64,000 nt of DNA from Diplodia intermedia (lineage: Eukaryota > Ascomycota > Dothideomycetes > Botryosphaeriales > Botryosphaeriaceae). Positions 56,663 to 64,000 of the stretch are shown here, piece after piece. Every line of letters begins with the position of its first letter. The first letter of the stretch is position 1. Under the pieces are notes generated by a model that searched no databases, was not told where the DNA came from, and saw nothing but the letters and a program-made list of their open reading frames with translations. The stretch spans positions 1,364,001-1,428,000 of the forward strand of contig JAKEKT010000001.1 in assembly GCA_021495925.1 (NCBI GenBank). The letters run 5' to 3'. The translations under genes and the position numbers were made by a program.

Positions 56663-58076
56663 ATGATAGCCTCAGTGCCTCGTTTGCTCTGGCTCGCTCA
56701 TTTTGCTTTTGGCGCACTTCACGAGAGGCAGGTAAGGAGCGCTCGCTGCAATGACATCGACAACTGCGGTCAGGCTGTCACCGGGACCAGCGCCTACTCC
56801 CTCGTCTCGGATGTGCGACCTTCGGACTGCTCCAGGTTCATGACCGACACTCTTACTGAATTCCGGAGGACCAGGACGTCGACCTTGACAACGACCATTA
56901 CTTCGTCGCCAAATGCCAGCATCGCCCTCCAAAATAGACAGGCTGAACCTCCTGGAAAGTCTGTGCCTTGGTACGCATGGCCATGCGACTTGGAAAGGTG
57001 CGAGTTCATGGTCATTGTAAGAAATAATGTATCTCATCATTGTGGAGTACAGATATGCAGAAGTATGCTCCTGTGCAGGTTTCCCGCCGGCTACAACCAC
57101 TAGGAAAGCGAGGGTAAAACGGCACTTCTAGTCCGAGATGCAACGCGCTGGGCTAACGACTGAAACAGAAGACTACAAAGACAGTCACTGTGACAGAGTT
57201 GGTGGAAAATTCGGCTCTCCCGCTGCACAGGAACAGGAGCACTTCCCGCATTCGATCTTCTGCGACATCGACTTCCAAATTCACCATTTCTTTGATCTGG
57301 CCCAGCTCCTCTACTGTTTCTGTCCCATGGACAAAAAACATCACTAGTCAACATGCCACTGTCACTGGCACTAGTATTTCCAACACGTCCAGTCCAAGGG
57401 CTGCATCCTCGACCAACTTCACGTTGATGACGCTTTCATGGGGTGACTCGGAAACGTCGACCTCATCACGACGACCAACGATGACATCTACGTTGAATGC
57501 TACCTCCACCACTGCTACGATAACCTGTAGCCTTGACGGCAGCAGCACCGTCTGTCCCACGTCGAGTCCGGCGAAGCAAAGCTGCGCGCCGCCCACAGCA
57601 GACTTTTGCCCTGGAGCTGGAAGCACGTGCGTGGACCTGATCACAGATGCGGCCAACTGTGGAAAGTGCGGACACAAGGTATGTGCTTGCTCTTCGATTG
57701 CTCGCTGAAGCCACTGACTTGGGCGCAGTGTCCCAGTGGAATGTGCCAGAACGGGGCGTGCAGCACTGCCAGCTGCGCGGGATCCTCGTGTGGCAAGTTC
57801 GGATCGTGCAACGGCGATAGCACGTGTATATGCGGCAGTGCGGTCGACGGGACCGGCTTCTGCCTCGATGGCAATATTGCATGTGGCGGGCTGCGCGGGT
57901 GCGACAACAACGCGGACTGTGATAAAGGCGAGGTCTGCGCAGTGGACACGTGCTGCGACCGAAACGTCTGCATCAAGAGCGACACATGCGACAATTCCAG
58001 CGGGTCGCCAAGGAGGATTTTCATGTCCAGGCTGGCGGGCAAGGAGCCGACAGTCGGTGGCGACTTTATGGATTGA
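56663..58076 (+). CDS. Secreted cysteine-rich protein with Ser/Thr linker
   Basis: Exons 56663-57016, 57169-57678 and 57729-58076 give 403 residues. The start is the ATG at 56663, giving a signal peptide MIASVPRLLWLAHFAFGALH. An N-terminal part with several Cys residues ends near residue 115. A long Ser/Thr-rich linker with many potential O-glycosylation sites follows, starting KTTKTVTVTE. The C-terminal Cys-rich half runs from CVDLITDAANCGKCGHKCPS to CCDRNVCIKSDTC and holds more than 20 Cys residues; the NCGKCGxxC pattern resembles Stig1-like or EGF-like modules. It is likely extracellular or cell-wall associated. The first intron (152 nt) is long and its exact borders are the weakest part of the model; a small extra exon inside is possible. 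Confidence 0.75.
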
Positions 58077-58345
58077 ACACCTATGACGAGGGCCTTTCCT
58101 CGTTCCAGACATACTGTTCCATAACTTCATAACCTGCAATTTAATACGGTCTTGCCTTGTGAAGTGGGAGAAATGAGGAATGGTGTAGTCTTGGCACACG
58201 CAATTGGTCGAAGCTCCGAGAAGCGCCTTCCAGAACAAACGCAGAAGCAGCAACTCGCTCTCTCCACAAAACTTCTCCAACCCCGCCGCAAGCTTGCCTG
58301 CCCCATCATGCTCGACCGCACATAGATTGTCACCCACCTGGCCTC

Positions 58346-60631
58346 ATGCCGCCCTCCTACTTCTACCACCTGGCCTTTGAATTGTACCCGCACCCGCCAA
58401 AGTCTCACCCCGCCGTTGCAGACGTCGAGCCGCTTTTTGTCCCGCCGCCGGGCACCGATATATTCCAAAGCGACCTTCCCGTGCATCGCATCTCCTCCTG
58501 GGCTTCGCCGCCGCGCTCGCGTAGGAACCCGCGCCGCAGCAAGACCGCCTACAGCGTCGACCTCTCCAGCAACCGCCCCGCCGTCACGCAGAGGCCGTCG
58601 TACAGCGAGCGCAGGAACAGCCACCTCGACAGTGGCAGCAGCGCCGCCGCCGCCGCCAGCGAAGCCCTCCAGCCGCTGACCCCGAAGAAGCCCACGGGCA
58701 CCGCGGTGGTGGCGACGGCGACGAAGGACTGGCGCTTCGACCGCGTGTCGGTCCAGAGTATCGACATGGAGGAAGCCCGGGCCTCGGACCAAGATGGCGC
58801 CCGCGGCAAGTCCGTGGGCAACACTGCGCGCGCCGCGGGCTCGGGCCTGGCGACCAAGGGCAAGTTCATACCCGCGGACCCGAGGAACACCGAGGTGGGG
58901 TGGGGCGTGGTGCATCTGTACCGCGATGCCCAGGAGACGCCCGGTCTATACGACGACACGGCTTCGAGCGCCGGCTCGGACGGCGGCGTGGTGGGGAACG
59001 ACGGCGAGAAGCAAAGCTTCAATGAGGAAGATTGCACTACATTGTGCATTTTGGCAGTACCGTCGTACATGACGCCGTCCGACTTTCTGGGCTATGTCGG
59101 AGAGCAGACGAGAGAAGACGTCAGCCACTTCAGGCTGATCAGAACGGGTCGCGCCAACAAGTACATGGTCCTCATGAAGTTCAGGGAGGCTCAGAAGGCT
59201 AGGCAATGGCGGAAGGAGTGGAATGGGAAGTTGTTCAATAGCATGGAGGTACGTTTAACTACGCACAGCGCTGGCTTGGTACCGTCTCAATTAACAATCA
59301 ACTTGCAGCCTGAAAACTGTCACGTCGTCTTTGTCAAATCAATCGAATTCCAAACCTCTGGCGGAGACAGCGATCCCTCCAGCTTCCCTAACATGAACAA
59401 TGACCCCTTCACCCCTTCCGCCAGACCGACGCCATCGGCACCGCTACCCGCGGGTGCTTCATCTGCTGCTGACTCTGGCTCGTTAGCATCATTGAGCATA
59501 AAGCCCCTGCCGCCACCTACCTCATCACTAGTCGAGCTACCCACATGCCCTGTGTGCTTAGAACGCATGGATGAGACCACTGGACTCCTGACGATCCTTT
59601 GTCAGCACGTCTTCCACTGTGCCTGTCTGGAAAAATGGCGCGGGAGCGGATGCCCCGTTTGCCGATACACACAGAACGACTCGCTGATCGCTCGCGGCTA
59701 CGCATCCGACGGTGAAGGATTGGAAAACGAGTGTTCGGTGTGCGGCACGTCGTCAAATCTCTGGATATGCCTGATCTGCGGCAACATCGGGTGCGGCCGG
59801 TACGACTCGGCCCACGCCTTCCAGCACTACGAGGCAACAAGCCACAGCTACGCCATGGACATCGCCACGCAGCACGTGTGGGACTACGCAGGCGATGGTT
59901 ACGTGCACCGGCTCATACAGAACAAGGCGGACGGCAAGCTGGTCGACCTGCCGGCGGCACACAATCATGCCAACAACTCACAACATCCCAACAACAGCAT
60001 GACGGGCATGGGCGCCGACACGGTGCCGCGCGAGAAACTGGACAACATGGGCATGGAGTACGCGTTCCTGCTGACCAGCCAGCTCGACAGCCAGCGGCTG
60101 TACTTCGAGGAGCAGGTGGAGCGCGCCGTCGACAAGGCGGCCAAGGCGTCGGCCGCGGCCGAGGAAGCCGCGCAGTCAGCCTCGGCCATCGCACAGCAGC
60201 TCCGCGAAGTGCAAACACAGCATGTAGACGCGAGGGCCTCGGTTGTCTCGTTGGAAAAGGACGTCCAGCGCCTGACGACGCGCGCGACCAGGTCTGACGA
60301 GCTCGCGCGGTCGATGACGAAGCAGCTCCGCGAGGAGAAGAGCGTGAGCGGCGCGCTGATGGAGCGGATCAAGCATCTCGATGCGAGGGTGGAGGAGGTG
60401 GAAGAGAGGAACCGGGTTCTCGAGGCGGAGAAGAGGGAGCTGGAAGAGCAGAATCGGGATTTGAGCTTCTTCATCTCCGGACAGGAGAAGCTTAGAGAGT
60501 TGGGTGGTAGCGGAGAAGGCGGTGAAGGCGGGTTGAATGAGGATGAGGTTAGGGAAGGAAGGGTCGAGGTTGGTGCGGCGCCGGAGGAGAAGGAGAAGGG
60601 GAAGCGGAAGAAGGGGAAGGGGAGGAAGTGA
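58346..60631 (+). CDS. RING and UBP-type zinc-finger protein (ETP1/BRAP2-like)
   Basis: Probable E3 ubiquitin ligase; the yeast homologue ETP1 functions in ethanol response and the human BRAP2 in Ras signalling and import retention. Exons 58346-59248 and 59309-60631 give 741 residues. Order: a disordered N-terminus; the BRAP2 RRM-like domain (TLCILAVPSYMTPSDFLGYV, then HFRLIRTGRANKYMVLMKFR); the RING (CPVCLERMD, CQHVFHCACL, CPVCRY); the UBP zinc finger (CSVCGTSSNLWICLICGNIG, then CGRYDSAHAFQHYEATSHSY); and a long C-terminal coiled coil ending in a Lys-rich tail. The 60-nt intron is a multiple of three without a stop, so the frame also reads through it; splicing is supported by GTACGT/TTGCAG and by the uninterrupted NSMEPENCHVVFVK reading. 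Confidence 0.93.
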   Translation: MPPSYFYHLAFELYPHPPKSHPAVADVEPLFVPPPGTDIFQSDLPVHRISSWASPPRSRRNPRRSKTAYSVDLSSNRPAVTQRPSYSERRNSHLDSGSSAAAAASEALQPLTPKKPTGTAVVATATKDWRFDRVSVQSIDMEEARASDQDGARGKSVGNTARAAGSGLATKGKFIPADPRNTEVGWGVVHLYRDAQETPGLYDDTASSAGSDGGVVGNDGEKQSFNEEDCTTLCILAVPSYMTPSDFLGYVGEQTREDVSHFRLIRTGRANKYMVLMKFREAQKARQWRKEWNGKLFNSMEVRLTTHSAGLVPSQLTINLQPENCHVVFVKSIEFQTSGGDSDPSSFPNMNNDPFTPSARPTPSAPLPAGASSAADSGSLASLSIKPLPPPTSSLVELPTCPVCLERMDETTGLLTILCQHVFHCACLEKWRGSGCPVCRYTQNDSLIARGYASDGEGLENECSVCGTSSNLWICLICGNIGCGRYDSAHAFQHYEATSHSYAMDIATQHVWDYAGDGYVHRLIQNKADGKLVDLPAAHNHANNSQHPNNSMTGMGADTVPREKLDNMGMEYAFLLTSQLDSQRLYFEEQVERAVDKAAKASAAAEEAAQSASAIAQQLREVQTQHVDARASVVSLEKDVQRLTTRATRSDELARSMTKQLREEKSVSGALMERIKHLDARVEEVEERNRVLEAEKRELEEQNRDLSFFISGQEKLRELGGSGEGGEGGLNEDEVREGRVEVGAAPEEKEKGKRKKGKGRK

Positions 60632-61728
60632 GGTGGAGGAGGAGGAGGAGGAGGAGGAGGAGGAGGAGGTTGCGCATTATGTTGTGACGAGACTCGATTC
60701 GGACGGACGGACTTGGGCGGTCGGCCGGTATGGGATATGGACGGCAGCTTTATACCCCCTTTTGAATTTTTCTTTAGCTTTGCATTGGCTTGCTTGATAT
60801 GGCGTGGGTGCGGAGCATTCCTCGGCGTTCAGGTGGGCATGGTGGAGTGGTGTAGAAGAAGCACAGGGAATCCTCATTGAGTATCGATTTTGATGGTCAT
60901 TACCGCGCTTACGGAAGCGACAACCACTCCGATAAGGGCGATAACGTCACTTATTGAGAGCCTGTGATCCATTCTGCATTCCATATGGCAGCGGCTTCAG
61001 GTCAGAGGCCAGTATCCTGTGTTACTAGCGACCGGAGGCAACATGCACCTTATCAGTTATTCTACAATGATGCGACGTGATAGGTTTTGGAAATGCATGT
61101 ACTGGCTACAGTCGACAAGCAACCAGTAGTTCCTAGTATTATTTCCCTCTCAGTCTAAAATACTATGACAGAATAGGGAGTCGCAAATGATGTACTCTAC
61201 AAAAAGAAAGAAAACAACAACTGACGATTCCCTTATATTTGCATTTGAGAGATCGGTTGACGACTGCATAGTGATCGACCCACAACCTCGGAGGTCAGTA
61301 TTCCTACCCTGATCAACGAGAGTATGTATCGACTTGGCTCACTTGAACCTTTATGTTTTGATAACCGCGGCCCAAGCCTCATGTCTTTGTTGGACGCGCC
61401 AATTGCAACATTTGTTCAGTCTGCGTGCTTGCGTGGCCAGGGTGAGATCCGCAGAACAAGTTGCAAGATGAGTGCTGGATGGCATGATCGCAGTGGGTGA
61501 GATTTCTTGGCGTAACGATTGGTGTTGTTGATTCGCAGGTGTAACGTGCTCGTATTCACGGCGTGACGTCACTTGTGACCTTCCTGTTTCGGCCTAGACC
61601 CAGTCTCTATAGTAGCTGCCTGCCCCAGCCTCACTGAGCTTCTCCGCGTCTCCCCACCGGCGCTTTACATAAAGGCACCGAAAAGTTCCATCACTCCCGG
61701 GCTCAGAGAAACCGAACAGTTTGAAATC
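60632..61728. other. Intergenic region with GGA microsatellite
   Basis: It opens with about eleven GGA repeats (60635-60669) just after the ETP1-like stop. The rest is moderately AT-rich with no supported gene. Near 61665 a TTTACATAAAGG sequence about 60 bases before the next start is a possible TATA-like element. Confidence 0.5.
60635..60669. repeat. GGA trinucleotide microsatellite
   Basis: An uninterrupted run of about eleven GGA units starting four bases after the ETP1-like stop codon, which itself follows a purine-rich, Lys/Gly-coding tail. Confidence 0.9.
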
Positions 61729-62727
61729 ATGGATCAATACCCAGCCAAGCTATCCCAACCACACCAATCGGCCGCTCCACCCCCGCCCGACTGTGGTACA
61801 AACCCAACTGTCCACGAGCCTTTGCCCTACCCTCCCACCAGCTTCGACCCCAACTCCTTTACTTGCATCACCACTCCTTACGGAACCCATGCCGCACCAA
61901 ACTTTGCAGAATGCTGCGACAGCCCGGTCGCCAGCTTCACCACCGTCCACCTCACCTCCGAAGGTCCTTCTTCCTGCGCCGCTTACTGCAGTGTCAAGCC
62001 CCACCGTCTACTCGTCAGTGACTACCGCTCGAGCGAATTCCACACGTGCGTGTTTGGCGGGCCCGAGGAAGACAAGGACGTGCAACTCGAATGCTGGGAC
62101 GGCGAAGGCTTCGTCGGAGACCTGGACTGGGAGCGTCGCTTCACCGAGAAAGATGACAGCAGCAACAAGCACAAGAAGCGGGACGCGCAGCAGGAATCGT
62201 CGACATCGACCACCACATACAACCCGTCGTTCTGGAGCAGCCTGATCTCGGCCGCGGCAACGGAGACGGTCACCCCCATCCTGCTGACCGACTCGTCGAC
62301 CACCATCACCACCACATACGACTCCTCGCTCTGGAGCAGCCTGCTATCGGCCGCCGCGACCGACACGGCCAGCGTCGGCCTGCCCGTGCTGTCCACGACG
62401 ACGACGACGACGACCGCTGCCGCCAACGGGACCGCCGCGTCGTCGTCGTCGGACGCGAGCCTGGCCACCGGAACCTTCATGTCCGTGAGCGAGGTCTCCG
62501 GGACGAGGTCCTCGACTGGCGCTGCCTCCTCGACTGGCCCGGCTGGGACATCTGCTTCGGCCACGTCCGACGCCGCGAGTTCGGGAGGCTCGACTGCTTC
62601 CTCGAGTGCGAGCGCGGCCGCGTCTTCGTCGACGTCTGGCGCCGGCAGCACTCACTTCAAGGGTGCTTATGGCAAATGGCTGTGCACCGGTCTCCTTCTC
62701 GGTGTTGTCTTCACGTCTCTTCAGTGA
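61729..62727 (+). CDS. Ser/Thr-rich protein with Cys-rich head and hydrophobic C-terminus
   Basis: Single exon, 332 residues. The first 45 residues are Pro-rich and polar and contain no signal peptide. A Cys-rich section (about 38-125) has FTCITTPYGTHAAPNFAECC, AAYCSVKP, HTCVFGG and LECWDG. After a dibasic KHKKRDAQQ comes an imperfect duplication: YNPSFWSSLISAAATET and YDSSLWSSLLSAAATDT, each followed by a Ser/Thr stretch. A long Ser/Ala/Thr tract leads to a C-terminal hydrophobic segment (GKWLCTGLLLGVVFTSL), as in GPI-anchored or tail-anchored proteins. The lack of an N-terminal signal sequence is odd for such an architecture; the true start may lie in an upstream exon I could not find. The function is unknown. 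Confidence 0.7.
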   Translation: MDQYPAKLSQPHQSAAPPPPDCGTNPTVHEPLPYPPTSFDPNSFTCITTPYGTHAAPNFAECCDSPVASFTTVHLTSEGPSSCAAYCSVKPHRLLVSDYRSSEFHTCVFGGPEEDKDVQLECWDGEGFVGDLDWERRFTEKDDSSNKHKKRDAQQESSTSTTTYNPSFWSSLISAAATETVTPILLTDSSTTITTTYDSSLWSSLLSAAATDTASVGLPVLSTTTTTTTAAANGTAASSSSDASLATGTFMSVSEVSGTRSSTGAASSTGPAGTSASATSDAASSGGSTASSSASAAASSSTSGAGSTHFKGAYGKWLCTGLLLGVVFTSLQ

Positions 62728-63072
62728 TTATGACTGAGGTTCTGTTTTCACGTTGTATCTGGATCGGATATGATATACCCCAACAATCTGCTATGGAACT
62801 AATCCTTAATTCGAGAGCAGAGGCGCCTTCTATAATTTAAAGAGATTATATACGTTGTGATAAGGCCCATTCTACTTGTGACTTCAACTGTTTTCGGCTT
62901 CGTAAGCGCTGATTACTCGCTCAATCAATGATTTTTCTCCTAGTAGTCGGCATCCTTTCCGAAATGCTTTCGCCGTCTAGCTTCTTGCGCCTAACTGGCC
63001 ATAGACTTAAACGCCCTCTCGTCGATTCTCGGCCAACTGCACCAAAACCCGGGCAGCCCACACTCTCAGCCC
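62728..63072. other. Convergent intergenic region
   Basis: 3' flanks of the Ser/Thr-rich gene and the racemase gene. AT-richer at 62750-62900. No gene or repeat is seen. Confidence 0.5.
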
Positions 63073-64000
63073 TCATATCCAGTCCTGTCCCCTCGCCTTC
63101 CGCCCGGCGGCCGAACTGCGATACATGCCCACCTTCGCCGTCCGCCCGCCCATGCGCACCAGCCCGGCCAGCTGCTGCACGCCCGCCAGCACGCCGTCGA
63201 CGACCTGCACGTCCTCGCCGACGGCCTCCTCGACGGCCGCCTTCAGCGGCGTCATGCCGGCGCAGCCCAGCGCCAGCACGTCGGCGCCCCCGGCCACCAG
63301 CTCGCGCGCCACCTCGCACATGCGGCCCACCACCTCCTCCTGGCTCTTCTCGTGCAGGTCCAGCACGCCGAGGCCGCAGCTCGCGACGCCGGCGCAGAAG
63401 CCGTCGAGGCCGTAGTGGCGCACGGCGTCCTCGTGCATGACGCGCGAGCGGCCGCTGACGGCGACGATGCCGAAGCGCTGGCCGAGGGCGCGCGCGGCGA
63501 AGTAGAGGGAGGCCTCCATGATGCCGACGACGGGCTGGCGCGGCAGCTCCTCGCGCAGCATGCGGATGAGGGCGTGGTCCGAGTAGCACGCGACGAGGAC
63601 CGCGTCGTGCGTGTGGGCGAGCGGCAGCGCGGCGCGGAAGGCGGCCGCGGCCGACAGGACGTTGTCGACGTTGCCCTCGACGGCCGAGGGCGCCGGCTGC
63701 GGCGCGGTGAAGCCCGTGACGGCCACGTCCGGGGGCAGTTGCGACTGGCACATGGACACGCAGGCGTCGGTCATGGACCTGGTGCCGTTGGGGTTGACGA
63801 GGAGGATGCGGATCTTCTTGCTGCTGGACGACGACGATGATGATGTGCCGTTTGTCGTCACGTCGGTCGGCTGGGCGGATCCGAGCTTGGGCGGCTCGAC
63901 GACGCCGGTCTGGTCGGTGATGCGGGCGTAGTGCTCGACGCGGCGGTGGCGGGCGAAGTCGAAGGTGCGCTCCTTGCCCGGGCGGCAGGCGTCGAGGTCG
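63073..64000 (-). CDS. Asp/Glu/hydantoin racemase family protein, 5' end outside window
   Basis: The racemase domain begins at KKIRILLVNPNGTRSMTD (about 63815) and ends with the stop at 63073. The two catalytic Cys residues expected for this two-base family are seen in VLVACYSDHALI and ADVLALGCAGMTPL. Relatives include DCG1, allantoin or hydantoin racemases of nitrogen metabolism. Upstream, the same frame stays open to the window edge, coding about 45 polar residues (including RVEHYARITDQTG) and then a Ser run, without any Met. Either an upstream domain is fused here, or an intron boundary lies in this stretch. Most relatives start right at the racemase domain, so the N-terminal extension is unusual. 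Confidence 0.85.
   Translation of the reverse strand, partial: DLDACRPGKERTFDFARHRRVEHYARITDQTGVVEPPKLGSAQPTDVTTNGTSSSSSSSSKKIRILLVNPNGTRSMTDACVSMCQSQLPPDVAVTGFTAPQPAPSAVEGNVDNVLSAAAAFRAALPLAHTHDAVLVACYSDHALIRMLREELPRQPVVGIMEASLYFAARALGQRFGIVAVSGRSRVMHEDAVRHYGLDGFCAGVASCGLGVLDLHEKSQEEVVGRMCEVARELVAGGADVLALGCAGMTPLKAAVEEAVGEDVQVVDGVLAGVQQLAGLVRMGGRTAKVGMYRSSAAGRKARGQDWI

Noticed and set aside
1..64000. CRISPR arrays, prophage, operon structure or a secondary-metabolite cluster
   Set aside because: The genes are intron-bearing and eukaryotic; no regularly spaced repeats, and no polyketide or peptide synthase core gene accompanies the single P450 and MFS gene.

Overview
The window is nuclear DNA of a filamentous ascomycete (Pezizomycotina), most likely a dothideomycete. 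The evidence is many short (about 50-120 bp) GT-AG introns, GC-rich third positions, and gene families typical of this group: a Zn2Cys6 regulator, a tryprostatin-hydroxylase-like P450, an FLC/TRP-like membrane protein, a PHO85-type cyclin, a class I photolyase and a secreted Cys-rich protein. I cannot name the species. There is no operon, plasmid, phage, CRISPR or rRNA signal, and I saw no tRNA.

Layout, left to right. 1-6691: most of PRP8, the U5 snRNP splicing scaffold, cut by one intron holding a nearly perfect 66-bp inverted repeat. 6692-7345: a cluster of decayed 77-bp miniature inverted-repeat elements. 7346-7814: a small unknown gene. 10263-12209: a P450. 13552-14133: a RapZ C-terminal-domain-like protein. 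14422-16833: NAD-type malic enzyme. 17182-20124: an eight-exon Zn2Cys6 transcription factor. 22175-25600: a TRP/FLC-like membrane protein. 26157-28062: a FYVE plus RING protein. 28711-32268: mitochondrial exoribonuclease (DSS1/CYT-4), divergent from 32623-32907, the MoaD-like molybdopterin synthase small subunit. 33341-35684: an MFS transporter with another 77-bp element in an intron. 36300-37625: a metal-dependent amidohydrolase, divergent from 38452-40459, a DNA photolyase. 40759-41828: a GNAT acetyltransferase. 45081-46223: a PCL-type cyclin between two long non-coding stretches. 50204-52264: an unrecognised fungal protein. 53287-55039: GPI mannosyltransferase 2. 56663-58076: a secreted Cys-rich protein. 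58346-60631: an ETP1/BRAP2-type RING/UBP-ZnF protein. 61729-62727: a Ser/Thr-rich surface-like protein. 63073-64000: an Asp/Glu/hydantoin racemase that runs off the window.

The genes do not form one pathway. Most are housekeeping genes (splicing, mitochondrial RNA turnover, molybdenum cofactor, GPI anchors, DNA repair, central carbon) mixed with accessory ones (P450, MFS, secreted protein). I see no biosynthetic cluster and no clear new multi-gene system. The most unusual signals are structural: the hairpin intron of PRP8, which lies at what I recall as the PRP8 intein site, and a dispersed 77-bp element family in intergenic and intronic DNA. Gene models were joined by eye from reading frames, splice sites and conserved motifs. 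All exon junctions given preserve the reading frame, but none has been checked against transcripts.
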